Positions 27,648 to 36,729 of a stretch of 64,000 nucleotides of DNA are shown in pieces; the first letter of the stretch is position 1; each line of letters begins with the position of its first letter. Source of the stretch: a bacterium (GTDB taxonomy: Bacteria > Desulfobacterota > Binatia > HRBIN30 > CADEER01); the NCBI GenBank assembly GCA_019637795.1, contig JAHBUY010000005.1:62001-126000 (forward strand), in the 5' to 3' direction. The position numbers and the translations under genes are program-made. Below the pieces are notes generated by a model. The model searched no databases, had not been told where the DNA came from, and worked only from the letters and a program-made list of their open reading frames with translations.

Positions 27648-28769
27648 ATGAGCGCCCTGCAGGGAATTCGCGTCGTCGAGATGGCCGGCCTGGCGCCGGC
27701 GCCGTTCTGCGGCATGATCCTGGCCGACTTCGGCGCCGACGTCGTGCGCGTCGACCGCGTCGGCGCCGGCTCGATGGACCAACTGGCGCGCGGCAAGCGC
27801 TCGCTGGCGGTGAACCTCAAGAACCCCGACGGCGTCGAGACCGTCCTGCGCCTGCTCGAGCAGGCGGACGTCCTGCTCGAACCCTATCGCCCCGGGGTGA
27901 TGGAACGCCTCGGCCTCGGCCCCGACGTGGCCACCGGGCGCAATCCGCGCCTGGTCTACGCCCGCCTCACCGGCTTCGGGCAGGAGGGCCCCTACGCCAA
28001 CATGGCCGGACACGACACCAACTACATCGCCCTCTCCGGCGCGCTGGCGCTCATCGGCCGCAAGGGCGAACGGCCGCTGCCGCCGGTGAACCTGCTCGGC
28101 GACTTCGCCGGCGGCGGCATGCTCTGCGCCCTCGGCATCACCCTGGCCCTGCTCGAGCGCGCCCACTCCGGCAAAGGACAGATCGTCGATGCGGCGATGG
28201 TCGACGGCGCCGCCTACCTCGCCAGCTTCGTCTACAAGTTCCGCAACTCGGGCATGTGGCGCGACGAGCGCGGCACCAACATGCTCGATGGCGGGGCGCC
28301 GTTCTACGACACGTACCGCACGCGCGACGGCGAGTACGTGTCGGTCGGCGCGATCGAGCCGCAGTTCTACGCCGCCCTGCTGCGGGGACTGGGCATCGAC
28401 CCGGCGACGATGCCGCACCAGATGGACCAGTCGAAGTGGGCGGAGACCGGGGCGCGCTTCGCCGAGATCTTCGCCACCAGGACGCGCGCCGAGTGGTGCG
28501 CGGTCTTCGACGGCAGCGATGCCTGCGTCGCCCCGATCCTCAACCTCGGCGAGGTCGCCGACCACCCGCACAACGCCTACCGGCGGCTCCTCGTCTCCGA
28601 CGCCAAGGGCAAGCTGGAGCCGGCGCCGGCGCCGCGCCTGTCGCGCACGCCCGGCGAGGGCGGCCGTCCGTTGCCCGAGGTGGGCGAGCACACCCGCGCC
28701 GTCCTCGGCGAGTACGGCTTCGCCGCGGACGAGATCGCGCGCCTGATCGAAGCGGGCGCCGTCGGCTGA
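27648..28769 (+). CDS. CaiB/BaiF family CoA transferase (alpha-methylacyl-CoA racemase-like)
   Basis: A 373-aa class III CoA-transferase family enzyme: LQGIRVVEMAGLAPAPFCGM, LADFGADVVRVDRVG, NPRLVYARLTGFGQEGPYA and AGHDTNYIALSGAL. In racemases of this family the Asp in GHD and a downstream Glu/His act as acid/base. GHDTNYIALSG is the typical alpha-methylacyl-CoA racemase form, so racemisation of 2-methyl-branched acyl-CoA is the best guess. GAGGAGG lies 8 nt before the ATG. There is an acyl-CoA dehydrogenase and a MaoC hydratase elsewhere in the window but not adjacent. Confidence 0.9.
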   Translation: MSALQGIRVVEMAGLAPAPFCGMILADFGADVVRVDRVGAGSMDQLARGKRSLAVNLKNPDGVETVLRLLEQADVLLEPYRPGVMERLGLGPDVATGRNPRLVYARLTGFGQEGPYANMAGHDTNYIALSGALALIGRKGERPLPPVNLLGDFAGGGMLCALGITLALLERAHSGKGQIVDAAMVDGAAYLASFVYKFRNSGMWRDERGTNMLDGGAPFYDTYRTRDGEYVSVGAIEPQFYAALLRGLGIDPATMPHQMDQSKWAETGARFAEIFATRTRAEWCAVFDGSDACVAPILNLGEVADHPHNAYRRLLVSDAKGKLEPAPAPRLSRTPGEGGRPLPEVGEHTRAVLGEYGFAADEIARLIEAGAVG

Positions 28770-28805
28770 GCCACCGGTTCCGGGGCCGCCGCCCGCGCCG
28801 CCGGC

Positions 28806-30056
28806 TCACCGCGACGCGCAGCCCGTCAGGCCATCGTCCACGGCGGCGAGGATCTCGTTCACCGTCGCCGTGCCGTCGCCGTTGCCGTCGAGGAGCGGAC
28901 ACTGGTCGATCGGGGCGCCGCCGAGCGCGATGTTGACCGCCAGCAGCAGCTCGTCGATCGACACCCGGCCGTCGCCGTTGCAATCGCCCGGACAGCTCGG
29001 CAGCGCGGCGTCGACCACCGCGATGGCGGTGGGATTCTCGCCCACCTCGATGCGCGTCACCTCGCGGTTGGTCGTGGTGTCGATCACCGACACGTCGCCG
29101 CGCGCCGCGGTGCCGAACGGCTGGCGATCGGCGACGTAGGCGTAGCGCCCGTCACCGACCAGGGCGATCCCGAACGGCCCCTTGCCGACGTGGATGGGGT
29201 CGGTGATCGTCCGCGTCGCGGTGTCGATGACGTCGACGGTGTCGGTGCTGAAGCTGGTCACGTAGGCGGTGGCGCCGTCGGGCGACAGCGCGAGGTCGAG
29301 CGGATTGTCGCCCACCGGCAGGGTGGCGACCACGGTCGCGGTGGCGGTGTCGACCACCGCGATCGTTCCCGCGCCGCGCGTCTGCAGGGAGTTGCTGTTC
29401 GCCACGTACGCCGTGCCGCCGTCGGGCGACACCACGACGGCGAAGGGATTGCGCCCGGTGTCGACCTGGGCACGCATCGCGCCGCTGGCGAGATCGATGA
29501 CCGCCAGGGTGCCCTTGGACGACAGCTCCAGGTCGGTGCTGTTGGTGACGTAGAGCGTCGCCCCGTCGGGCGAGACCGCGACCCCGGAGGGGCTCTGACC
29601 GCCGGTGGCGATCGTCCGCTGCACCGCGCTACTGGCGACGTCGATCTCCGCCACCGTCCCGTCGCCCTGGTTGGTGACGTAGGCATGTCGCCCGTCAGGT
29701 GCGAAGGCGACGCCGAGCGGCCGGTGGCCGACGGGAATGGTGCGCACGACCTTGAGCGCGGCGGTGTCGATGACCGCCACGTTGTTGGCGTGGTCGCTGG
29801 CGTTGGCGACGTATGCCAGGCGGCTGTTCGGCGAGACGGCGATCTCGGACGGGCTGCCGGTGACGCCGATCGTGCCGGTGACCTTGTTGGTCACGGCATC
29901 GATCACCGTGACGCCGTTCGAGTGTTTCTCGGTCACCAGCACGAAGGGCTGGGCACGGGCCGGCACGGGGCGCACGCCGAGCGCGAGCACGGCGGCGCGC
30001 AGGAGAAGGCCGAGGGGACGCGGGAGGGCGCGGAGGGGACGAGTGTGGGCAGCCAT
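28806..30056 (-). CDS. Secreted YVTN-type beta-propeller with C-terminal dockerin-like repeats
   Basis: A 416-aa secreted protein. A signal peptide (LGLLLRAAVLALGVRPVPARA) is followed by seven blade repeats of the YVTN/YncE type (VAVIDTAALKVVRTIPVGH; VAFAPDGRHAYVTNQGDGT; LALSPDGATAYVTSFSTDT). The C-terminus has two calcium-loop repeats bracketed by Cys (CPGDCNGDGRVSIDELLLA; LDGNGDGTATVNEILAAV). Surface binding or scaffold function is likely; the ligand is unknown. ATG 30056 begins the signal peptide; the much longer open frame upstream is antisense to the AAA gene. Confidence 0.87.
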   Translation of the reverse strand: MAAHTRPLRALPRPLGLLLRAAVLALGVRPVPARAQPFVLVTEKHSNGVTVIDAVTNKVTGTIGVTGSPSEIAVSPNSRLAYVANASDHANNVAVIDTAALKVVRTIPVGHRPLGVAFAPDGRHAYVTNQGDGTVAEIDVASSAVQRTIATGGQSPSGVAVSPDGATLYVTNSTDLELSSKGTLAVIDLASGAMRAQVDTGRNPFAVVVSPDGGTAYVANSNSLQTRGAGTIAVVDTATATVVATLPVGDNPLDLALSPDGATAYVTSFSTDTVDVIDTATRTITDPIHVGKGPFGIALVGDGRYAYVADRQPFGTAARGDVSVIDTTTNREVTRIEVGENPTAIAVVDAALPSCPGDCNGDGRVSIDELLLAVNIALGGAPIDQCPLLDGNGDGTATVNEILAAVDDGLTGCASR

Positions 30057-30266
30057 TCGCCAGCCGCGTCGTGCAACCTCGAGACCGCGGCGCCGGCAAT
30101 CGCCGGCCGGGAGGAACCGGACCGCCGGCGAGGGGTCGGGTGGGACATCGTCGCGCGCGCCCTGGGACCTTTGGACCCGCCGCCCGCGCGACCCCGCCCG
30201 GTGCCTTGCATCGTTGCAAGCGTCGCTCCCCGCGGCGGCCGAGACGGCCGGCCCGCTGACGCTCGG

Positions 30267-30295
30267 TTGAGGCGGTCGCTGCCGCCCGATACACT
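30267..30295 (+). promoter_or_regulatory. Promoter of the Ycf46-like gene
   Basis: TTGAGG (30267-30272), 17-bp spacer, TACACT (30290-30295); the ATG at 30306 is 10 nt further with no SD, so the mRNA is probably leaderless. Confidence 0.5.
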
Positions 30296-30305
30296 CCCCC
30301 ATTCG

Positions 30306-31829
30306 ATGAGCGAAGGTACTGCCCCGATCTCCCGTGCCCTGTCCCGGCTCAAGGATCTCATCGATGCCGGGCGCCCGTTGATCTACATCCACTCGGCCGA
30401 AGAGAGCCGGGTGCAGCAGATGGTGCAGGAGGCGTCCGAACGGCTCTTCCCCCATCCGGTCCCGGTCTACACCTGGACCGTCACCGACGGCCTGCGCGGC
30501 CCGGACGGGGCCGCCGTCGCCGCCACCAGCGAGCCGCGGGCGGCGCTCGACCACATCCTGTCGCACCACGGCGCGGCGCTGTTCGTCCTGCGCGACTTCC
30601 ACGACGCGCTGCACGAACAGGACGTCCGCCGCCGCCTGCGCGACCTCTACGCGAGCTGTCTCGACAGCGGGAAGTTCATCGTCATCGCCTCCCCGGTGGC
30701 CTACATCCCCGACGAGCTGAACCGCGACATCGCGCTGATCGAGCTGCCGTTGCCCGACCTCGCCGAGATGCGCACCATCGTCGAGATCGAGGCGAAAGCC
30801 CTGGCTGAGAAGGGGATCGCGGTCGACAGCGATCCCGGCACCATCGCCCAGCTCGGCAGCGCCCTGCTCGGCCTGACGCTGAACGAGGTCCGGCACGCCC
30901 TGCGCCGCGCCACCGCCGCGGCGCCCAAGCTCGACAGCAGCTCGGTCCCCTATCTGCTCGAGGAGAAGCACCTGCTGGTGAAGAAGAAGACCGGCGTCAT
31001 CGAGTACATTTCGGACCCGGGCGGGATGGAGAACGTGGGCGGCGCGCCGGTGCTCAAGAAGTGGCTCGCGGAGCGCCGCCGCCTGTTCGAGATGCGCGAC
31101 GAGGTCAGCCGCGACCTGGTGCCCAAAGGGCTGCTGCTCATGGGCATCTCGGGCTGCGGCAAGAGCCTCGCCGTCAAGGCGATCGCCCAGACCTTCTCCC
31201 TGCCGCTCTACCGCATCGACATGATCGAGGTCTTCTCCGGCCGCCACGGCAATCCCGAGGGCGTGTTCGTCCAGGCCTGCCGGACGATGGAGGAGATGGC
31301 GCCGGCGGTGATGTGGTTCGACGAGATCGAAATGGGCGTGTCGTCGCAGGCCGACGATGCCGCCGGCGTGCAGGGCCGCATTTTCGCCTTCTTCCTGACC
31401 TGGATGCAGGAGAAGACGCGCGGCCTCTTCGTCGCCGCGACCGCCAACCGCATCGACCTGCTGCCCGCCGAGATGATCCGCAAGGGCCGCTTCGACGAGG
31501 TGTTCTTCGTCGACCTCCCCACCGACGACGAGCGGCTCGACATCTGCCGCATCCACCTCGAGCGCCGCGGCATGGATCCGGCCGCCCTCGGCATCGATCG
31601 CCTCAAGCAGTTCACCCGCGGCTGGACCGGCGCCGAGATCGAACAGTTGGTGGTGTCGGCCCTGACCACCGCGAAGCTCGAGAACCGCGTCCTGACCGGC
31701 GACGACCTGCTCAACCAGACGGCCAAGATCGTCCCGCTCTCGAAGACGATGAAGGAGCAGGTCGAGCACATCCGCTCCTGGGCGCTCGACCGCGCCATCC
31801 GCACCGCCCCCCGGCAACAGGGGCAGTGA
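30306..31829 (+). CDS. AAA+ ATPase, Ycf46-like
   Basis: A 507-aa protein with a ~230-residue degenerate N-terminal AAA-like half (LIDAGRPLIYIHSAEESRV; LFVLRDFHDAL) and a canonical AAA+ module (about 240-460). The module has Walker A GISGCGKS, Walker B AVMWFDEIE and an Arg-finger region (MIRKGRFDEVFFVDLP), with helices matching the sensor 2/lid. The arrangement is that of Ycf46, known from cyanobacteria and chloroplasts and found in many other bacteria. Its substrate is not established outside a proposed role in inorganic-carbon regulation. Confidence 0.88.
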   Translation: MSEGTAPISRALSRLKDLIDAGRPLIYIHSAEESRVQQMVQEASERLFPHPVPVYTWTVTDGLRGPDGAAVAATSEPRAALDHILSHHGAALFVLRDFHDALHEQDVRRRLRDLYASCLDSGKFIVIASPVAYIPDELNRDIALIELPLPDLAEMRTIVEIEAKALAEKGIAVDSDPGTIAQLGSALLGLTLNEVRHALRRATAAAPKLDSSSVPYLLEEKHLLVKKKTGVIEYISDPGGMENVGGAPVLKKWLAERRRLFEMRDEVSRDLVPKGLLLMGISGCGKSLAVKAIAQTFSLPLYRIDMIEVFSGRHGNPEGVFVQACRTMEEMAPAVMWFDEIEMGVSSQADDAAGVQGRIFAFFLTWMQEKTRGLFVAATANRIDLLPAEMIRKGRFDEVFFVDLPTDDERLDICRIHLERRGMDPAALGIDRLKQFTRGWTGAEIEQLVVSALTTAKLENRVLTGDDLLNQTAKIVPLSKTMKEQVEHIRSWALDRAIRTAPRQQGQ

Positions 31830-31889
31830 GTCTCGGCGCCTCGCCGCCGGCGGGACCGGTCGCCGACGCGGCGAACGGCGCCGCGCCGA

Positions 31890-32294
31890 TCAGCGCGCCA
31901 GGCTGGCGCGCTGCGCCTTCAGCTCCTGCACCCAGTTGCGAACGGCGCCGGGAAAGGCGCGGTCGAGCGCCGACGACTTGCCGACGTACTGCGCCGCGCC
32001 GAGCGCCAGCGCGCGCTGCCGGTAGACGGCGTCATCGTACTGGGTGATCACCACCACCGGCGGCGGCGCCGCTTCCCGCTCGGGATCCTGCAACTGGGCG
32101 AGGAATTCGAAGCCGTCGAGCTCCGGCATGATGAGATCGAGCAGGACGAGATCCCACTGGCCAGCCCGTAGCTCGGCCAGTCCGGCGCGCCCATCGGCCG
32201 CGTCGCGCACCTCGAATCCCGCCAGCGCGAAGCGCAAGGCGAGGATCCGGCGCACATCTTCGTTGTCGTCGACGATCAGGACCCGCTCGTGCAT
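31890..32294 (-). CDS. CheY-like single-domain response regulator
   Basis: A 134-aa receiver domain without an output domain. Acidic pocket VLIVDDNEDV, phospho-acceptor Asp in VLLDLIMPELDG, conserved Thr region VVVITQYDD and Lys in YVGKSSALD (the usual Lys before Pro/Ser). It starts at ATG 32294 with GGAGGCGG upstream. It could serve the orphan PAS histidine kinase at 22037, but no evidence links them. Confidence 0.92.
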   Translation of the reverse strand: MHERVLIVDDNEDVRRILALRFALAGFEVRDAADGRAGLAELRAGQWDLVLLDLIMPELDGFEFLAQLQDPEREAAPPPVVVITQYDDAVYRQRALALGAAQYVGKSSALDRAFPGAVRNWVQELKAQRASLAR

Positions 32295-32509
32295 CACCGC
32301 CTCCGCTCCGCTGCAGGCGGCCGGGAAGCACGCACCGCCTTGCAGACGTGCAAGCGGGAGCAAGGACGATGCCCCGTGGGCGTTGATTGCTGCCGCCGCC
32401 GCCGGCGCCGCCCTGGACGTCTCTGTACGCGCCGCCCGCCGGATCGGTGCAATTCTGTCCGCGGGGCGGACGCGAATCGAGCCGCCGGACCGGCTCTGGC
32501 GGGACCGGC

Positions 32510-32538
32510 TTGAGGCCCCGCGTGCCCTCCGATAAGGG
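32510..32538 (+). promoter_or_regulatory. Candidate promoter of cysC
   Basis: TTGAGG (32510-32515), 17-bp spacer, TAAGGG (32533-32538), followed by a short leader with the ribosome-binding site GAGGGGAGGA. Confidence 0.4.
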
Positions 32539-32571
32539 TTGCGGTTCCACGAGGGGAGGATACGCAACGTC

Positions 32572-33186
32572 ATGAGCACGCCGAAGTCGCGCAACATCAC
32601 CTGGCACGCCGGGATGGTCACCAAGGCCGACCGCGAGAACATCACCGGCCACAAGGGCTGCACCATCTGGATGACCGGGCTGTCCGGCTCGGGGAAGTCG
32701 ACCCTGGCCGTTGCCCTGGAGAAGAAGCTGTGGGAGCGCGGCGTCCGCGCCTACGTCCTCGACGGCGACAACATCCGCCACGGCCTCAACAAGGATCTCG
32801 GCTTCTCGCCCAAGGATCGCACCGAAAACATCCGCCGCATCGGCGAGGTGGCGAAGCTGTTCACCGACGCCGGCGTGATCAACGTCACCGCCTTCATCTC
32901 CCCCTACCGGGCCGACCGCGACTCCGTCCGCGCCCTGATGGACGGTGGCGATTTCGTCGAGGTGCACGTCGACTGCCCGGTCGAGGTCTGCGAGCGGCGC
33001 GACGTGAAGGGTCTCTACAAGAAGGCCCGCGCCGGCGAGATACCAGAATTCACTGGCATTTCAGCGCCTTACGAAGCACCTCTCAGCCCGGAGTTGACGG
33101 TTCACACGGACCGCGACGGCGAGGAGGAGTGCCTCAACCAGCTCCTGCAGTTCCTCGAAAAGAAGGGCTACATCGAGCGCGCCTGA
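32572..33186 (+). CDS. cysC: Adenylyl-sulfate (APS) kinase
   Basis: A 204-aa kinase that phosphorylates APS to PAPS. P-loop GLSGSGKST (about residues 37-45), [19 protein letters not shown]-binding [15 protein letters not shown] and [13 protein letters not shown], and [20 protein letters not shown] near the C-terminus. GAGGGGAGGA precedes ATG 32572. No cysN, cysD or sat is nearby, so ATP-sulfurylase must be elsewhere. Confidence 0.94.
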   Translation: MSTPKSRNITWHAGMVTKADRENITGHKGCTIWMTGLSGSGKSTLAVALEKKLWERGVRAYVLDGDNIRHGLNKDLGFSPKDRTENIRRIGEVAKLFTDAGVINVTAFISPYRADRDSVRALMDGGDFVEVHVDCPVEVCERRDVKGLYKKARAGEIPEFTGISAPYEAPLSPELTVHTDRDGEEECLNQLLQFLEKKGYIERA

Positions 33187-33225
33187 CGCAAGTGCAACGG
33201 TCATTGCAGAAGCGCTACAGAAATC

Positions 33226-33284
33226 CCGCCCCGTGATCGGGGCGGATCCATGGAAGATGCTGGGTCGGGTGCTCCCAGCATCTT
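33226..33284 (+). other. Two adjacent hairpins after cysC in a gene-free stretch
   Basis: The 321 bp between 33187 and 33507 hold no credible gene. The sequence contains two perfect hairpins: CCGCCCC/GGGGCGG with a 6-nt loop (33226-33245) and AAGATGCTGGG/CCCAGCATCTT with a 9-nt loop (33254-33284). No T-run follows either, so they are not classical terminators; they may stabilise or end the cysC transcript. The rest is C/G-rich and unremarkable. Confidence 0.6.
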
Positions 33285-33507
33285 GGCCCGCCCATTGCTT
33301 TGGATAGGGACATTGCCAGCGAGGGAAATGAAATCCTTCGTTGTCCTCCAGTGGAATGGGCGGGAAGGAAACTTCCGGGAGCGCACCTCCCCCCGCGCGC
33401 CCCTCGCCCCCCCCGAGCGCCCATTCCACGTCCCCCCTCCCGGGGGATGAACCCGGTCCTGCTCCGCTGGTTCGCGCGCGGGGAAATCAGGGCAAGGACG
33501 AGCGGGG

Positions 33508-33852
33508 CTACCAGGAGATCTCGGCGGCGATCGGGGTCGCCCTGCGGCCGAGCCACTGGATCAGCCGCGCCGTCCAGTAGCGGCGCCGGATGGCCGCGAG
33601 CACGTTCTGCACATCCTCCGCATCGGTGAGCGGACGGGCGAGAGCGGCGATGGGGCCGTCGCCGAAGTCCAGCGTGACGTGCGGGTCGGCGACCAGGTTG
33701 CGGTACCACTGCGCCGGGGCTGGCGAGGCGTGCTGGACACGCACGGTGCGCGGTCCCTGGATGACGAACCAGAGGCTGACCGTGCGTGGCTGACCCGATT
33801 TGCGGCCACGGGTGGTGAGGCGAACCGTCTTCCGCCGCCGCGGATCGGTCAT
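33508..33852 (-). CDS. DUF385-type split-barrel (deazaflavin-dependent nitroreductase-like) protein
   Basis: A 114-aa split-barrel protein: [40 protein letters not shown] and a C-terminal helix. It resembles the actinobacterial F420-dependent nitroreductase/DUF385 family, in which G-R-K-S-G-x-P-R-x-V is the hallmark. Whether F420 is available is not shown by this window; FMN or haem use is possible. Its ATG overlaps the TGA of the upstream phosphoglycerate mutase gene by 4 bp (ATGA), so the two are co-translated. Confidence 0.8.
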   Translation of the reverse strand: MTDPRRRKTVRLTTRGRKSGQPRTVSLWFVIQGPRTVRVQHASPAPAQWYRNLVADPHVTLDFGDGPIAALARPLTDAEDVQNVLAAIRRRYWTARLIQWLGRRATPIAAEISW

Positions 33853-34460
33853 TGCCCGAGGATGCGCTTCGAGCGAATCGTCAGGTCCGGCGCGATGTCG
33901 TAGACGATCGGCACTCCGGTCGGAATGTTGAGCTCGAGCACCTGCTCGCGGGTGAGCTGGTCGAGCTGCATGACGATCGAGCGCAGCGAGTTGCCGTGCG
34001 CGACCACCAGGACGTTCTTGCCGGCGGCGATCTGCGGCGCGATCACCCGGTCGAAGTACGGCAGGGTGCGCGCCGCCGTGTCCTTCAGGCTCTCGCCGCC
34101 GGGCGGCGGGACGTCGTAGCTGCGGCGCCAGATGTGGACCTGCTCGTCGCCGTACTTCTTCGCCGTCTCGGACTTGTTGAGTCCCTGCAGGTCGCCGTAG
34201 TGGCGCTCGTTCAGCGCCTCGTCCTTGGCGATCGGCAGGTCCACCTGCCCCAGCTCGCGGAGGATGATGTCGAGGCTTTCACTGGCGCGCTGCAGCACCG
34301 ACGAATAGGCGAGATCGAAGCGCGTGCCCTTGAGCAGCGCGCCGGCGCGCGCCGCCTCGCGCCGGCCGGTGCCGGTGAGCGGAACGTCGACCCAGCCGGT
34401 GAAGCGGTTCTCCAGGTTCCACTGCGACTCCCCATGTCGCACGAGGACCAGCAATGCCAT
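33849..34460 (-). CDS. gpmA: 2,3-bisphosphoglycerate-dependent phosphoglycerate mutase
   Basis: A 203-aa glycolytic mutase of the histidine phosphatase superfamily. It has the phospho-His motif [18 protein letters not shown], the [20 protein letters not shown] block typical of true dPGM, and the second catalytic His in VAHGNSLRS. It is shorter than the ~250-aa E. coli form but matches compact dPGMs. The start is taken at [10 protein letters not shown] (34460); the much longer open frame upstream is antisense. It overlaps the downstream DUF385-like gene by 4 bp. Confidence 0.92.
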   Translation of the reverse strand: MALLVLVRHGESQWNLENRFTGWVDVPLTGTGRREAARAGALLKGTRFDLAYSSVLQRASESLDIILRELGQVDLPIAKDEALNERHYGDLQGLNKSETAKKYGDEQVHIWRRSYDVPPPGGESLKDTAARTLPYFDRVIAPQIAAGKNVLVVAHGNSLRSIVMQLDQLTREQVLELNIPTGVPIVYDIAPDLTIRSKRILGQ

Positions 34461-34498
34461 GTTCAGCGTCCCCCCAAGTCGCCGCCGCGTCGGCGGCC

Positions 34499-34987
34499 TC
34501 ATTCCTCGTTCGGATGGTCGTCGTCGAGGAGGTACGGCTCCCACTGGTGGCCCACGTAGGGCTGCCATTCGTGGGTGATGTACGGCTCCCACTCCTCGCT
34601 CGAATCGGGATCGATGCCGCGGAGGCGGTCGCGATCCTTGTAGTTGTCCAGGTCGCCCTGGACGATGTTGGCCTGCTGACCGGCCTCCTCGCGCGCGGTC
34701 TCCTCGTACTCGCGCTCCTCCGCCTTGGCGCTGAGGTCCTGGTCGTTCTCGTCCGGCTTGCTCGGCTGGCGCTTCACCCGCCGCCCGTAGGTCGTGGCGC
34801 ACTTCTCCACCCAGTCGCTCTCGGTCTTCAGCTTGAACGCGACGCGCCCCGAGTCGGGCGTGCCGTGGACACGATTGAGCTCGCGCAACACCGTGCTGCA
34901 GTCGGGCCGCCCCTGCGCGGCGGCGCCGGACACCCGCACCAACCCGATCAGGAGCGCCAAGAGGAGAGCCCGTCGCAGCAACACCAC
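34499..34987 (-). CDS. Small secreted protein of unknown function
   Basis: About 162 aa: signal peptide ([21 protein letters not shown]), a short domain with two Cys ([17 protein letters not shown]), a highly charged coiled middle ([18 protein letters not shown]) and an acidic C-terminus with a near-repeat of ~9 residues ([23 protein letters not shown]). The W-[EQ]-P-Y repeat three times in a row is distinctive. I do not recognise a family. The start is uncertain: GTG 34987 or 34984 both give a signal peptide; earlier starts add unrelated residues. Confidence 0.68.
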   Translation of the reverse strand: MVLLRRALLLALLIGLVRVSGAAAQGRPDCSTVLRELNRVHGTPDSGRVAFKLKTESDWVEKCATTYGRRVKRQPSKPDENDQDLSAKAEEREYEETAREEAGQQANIVQGDLDNYKDRDRLRGIDPDSSEEWEPYITHEWQPYVGHQWEPYLLDDDHPNEE

Positions 34988-35083
34988 TCCGATGCTGTAA
35001 CAGCCGGCGCGGCGAAACCCAACGCCTTTCGGACACTCTCCTGAAGCCCCCCTCATCGCGCGGCGCGAGCCCCGCCGGTCGTC

Positions 35084-35112
35084 TTGGAGCACCCGGGCAC
35101 GCCTGCTAAGCA
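35084..35112 (+). promoter_or_regulatory. Candidate promoter of the MaoC-like gene
   Basis: TTGGAG (35084-35089), 17-bp spacer, TAAGCA (35107-35112), followed by a leader with GGGGGA before the ATG at 35146. Confidence 0.35.
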
Positions 35113-35145
35113 GCTCAGATTCACGCCGCCCGTGGGGGATCGCGC

Positions 35146-36204
35146 ATGGCCATCATCCGCAAGAAGACCGGCAACTTCCTCGAGGATTTCAGGATCGGCG
35201 GCGTGCTCCGCCACAAGGTCGGCAAGACGGTCACCGAGGGCCTGTTCAACGCCTTCACCGAGTTCGCGATGACCACCAACCCGCTGCACAAGAACCGCCG
35301 CTACGCGCAGCTCTACGGGTACCGCGACCTCATCCTGCCGCCCGGCCTGGTGATGGCGGTGGTCTTCAGCCAGAGCGTCGAGGACGTCTCCGAGAACGCC
35401 CGCGCCAACCTCGAGTACGTGGACATGCGCTTCGGCGCCCCGGTGTACCTGGGCGACACCATCGAGAGCACGTCGATCGTGCTCGGCGTGACGCCGTCGT
35501 CGCGCGACAGATCCCTCGGCGTCGTGCACGTCCAGACCACCGGCCGCAACCAGCACGACGAGGTCGTCCTGACCTACGAGCGCAAGGTGCAGGTGTGGAA
35601 GAACGCCGCCGACGCCGAGGTCGTCAAGGCGTCGACCGAGGCGGCGCCGGTGCACTGCCACCTGCAACTGCCCGCCTACGACGCCGCGACGCCGTACCGC
35701 TCGCTCGCCCACCTGAGCAACGACGACACCTACTTCGAGGACTTCACCCCGGGCGACGTCATCGAGCACTCCCGCGGCCGCACCATGACGGCGGAGCACA
35801 TCGCCCTCACCGCGATGCTCGACAACACGTCACAGGTGCACTGCAACCAGCACATGATCGATCAGAACCCCGAGCGCTTCGTCGGCGGGCAGCTCATCAT
35901 CTTCGGCGGCATCCCGTTCCAGCTCTGCCTCGGGCTCTCCTGCCCGGACGTCGCCGACAACTCGCTCGGCGACCTGGTCTACCGCACCGGCCGCCACAGC
36001 GCGCCGCTGTTCGCCGGCGACACCGTCTTCGCGTCGACCGAGATCGTCGCCACCCGCGACTTCGCCGGACGGCCCGATCTCGGCGTCCTCGACACCATCC
36101 TGCGCGGCCACAAGTTCGTCAGCCGCGACGGCGCCTCGGAGAAGGTCGAGATCTTCTATCTGGAGCGCTCGCTCGCGGTGAAGCGCCGCTCGCACTACGC
36201 CTGA
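35146..36204 (+). CDS. Double-hotdog MaoC-family hydratase (mesaconyl-CoA hydratase-like)
   Basis: A 352-aa protein with two MaoC/hotdog halves (about 5-150 and 185-345). The N-terminal half begins GNFLEDFRIGGVLRHKVGKT; the C-terminal half, FEDFTPGDVIEHSRGRTMT, is followed by the hydratase-like NTSQVHCNQHMIDQ. Size and layout match mesaconyl-CoA (2-methylfumaryl-CoA) hydratases of the ethylmalonyl-CoA or 3-hydroxypropionate routes. Other bacterial enoyl-CoA hydratases share this form, so the substrate is not certain. No other genes of those pathways are adjacent. Confidence 0.85.
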   Translation: MAIIRKKTGNFLEDFRIGGVLRHKVGKTVTEGLFNAFTEFAMTTNPLHKNRRYAQLYGYRDLILPPGLVMAVVFSQSVEDVSENARANLEYVDMRFGAPVYLGDTIESTSIVLGVTPSSRDRSLGVVHVQTTGRNQHDEVVLTYERKVQVWKNAADAEVVKASTEAAPVHCHLQLPAYDAATPYRSLAHLSNDDTYFEDFTPGDVIEHSRGRTMTAEHIALTAMLDNTSQVHCNQHMIDQNPERFVGGQLIIFGGIPFQLCLGLSCPDVADNSLGDLVYRTGRHSAPLFAGDTVFASTEIVATRDFAGRPDLGVLDTILRGHKFVSRDGASEKVEIFYLERSLAVKRRSHYA

Positions 36205-36217
36205 CCGCCAGGCGGCG

Positions 36218-36556
36218 TCACCCCGCCGGCGTTCTCCCCCGGTCGCGCCGCGCCGCCTGATAGTGGCTGGCGCACAGGCCCTTGGCGACGTAGGGGCGGC
36301 CGCACCCCTTGCGCGTGCAGACGCGCTTGGGCGGCGCCACGACCACCGGTTTCGGCCGCCAGCCGCGCAGGATCTCCGACGAGCGATCCAGCCCTTCGTT
36401 GAGCAGGGCGATGACCACGTCGGTCTTGACCGCGCCGAGCTCCTGCACCATCCGGTCGATGGCTTCGCTCAGTGCGGTCGGGATCTTGACGTTCATCAGC
36501 TTGCTGCGGCTGCCTTCGCGGCGCCGCAGATCCGCGATCCGTAGATCCGATCGCAT
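36218..36556 (-). CDS. Small ribbon-helix-helix-like protein with C-terminal zinc-finger-like motif
   Basis: A 112-aa protein. A near-perfect SD AAGGAGGTGA (36563-36572) sets the ATG at 36556. The middle (LMNVKIPTALSEAIDRMVQ, KTDVVIALLNEGLD) has the strand-helix-helix pattern of RHH regulators. The C-terminus has C-x4-C-x8-C-x2-H (CTRKGCG...GLCASH), a small zinc-knuckle-like motif. A DNA-binding regulator is the best guess. It is convergent with the MaoC gene (13 bp apart). Confidence 0.78.
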   Translation of the reverse strand: MRSDLRIADLRRREGSRSKLMNVKIPTALSEAIDRMVQELGAVKTDVVIALLNEGLDRSSEILRGWRPKPVVVAPPKRVCTRKGCGRPYVAKGLCASHYQAARRDRGRTPAG

Positions 36557-36729
36557 TCCCGTCACCTCCTTCCGCCCGCTGGTGGTTTCCCTCCCGGAGC
36601 GCGGGAGCATGTCCGCGGACCGGATTGTCGCACGTTCGGGCCCGGTCGCAAGACGCACGCCCCACCCTGCCCGGCCGCGCCGGTTCGCGGCGACGCGCCG
36701 TGCGGCTGTCGCCCGACCACCGCCCTCGG

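Noticed and set aside
33061..33429. Minus-strand frame overlapping the cysC end and the following gap
   Set aside because: Half lies antisense to cysC and the rest is low-complexity Gly/Arg/Pro sequence without a ribosome-binding site.
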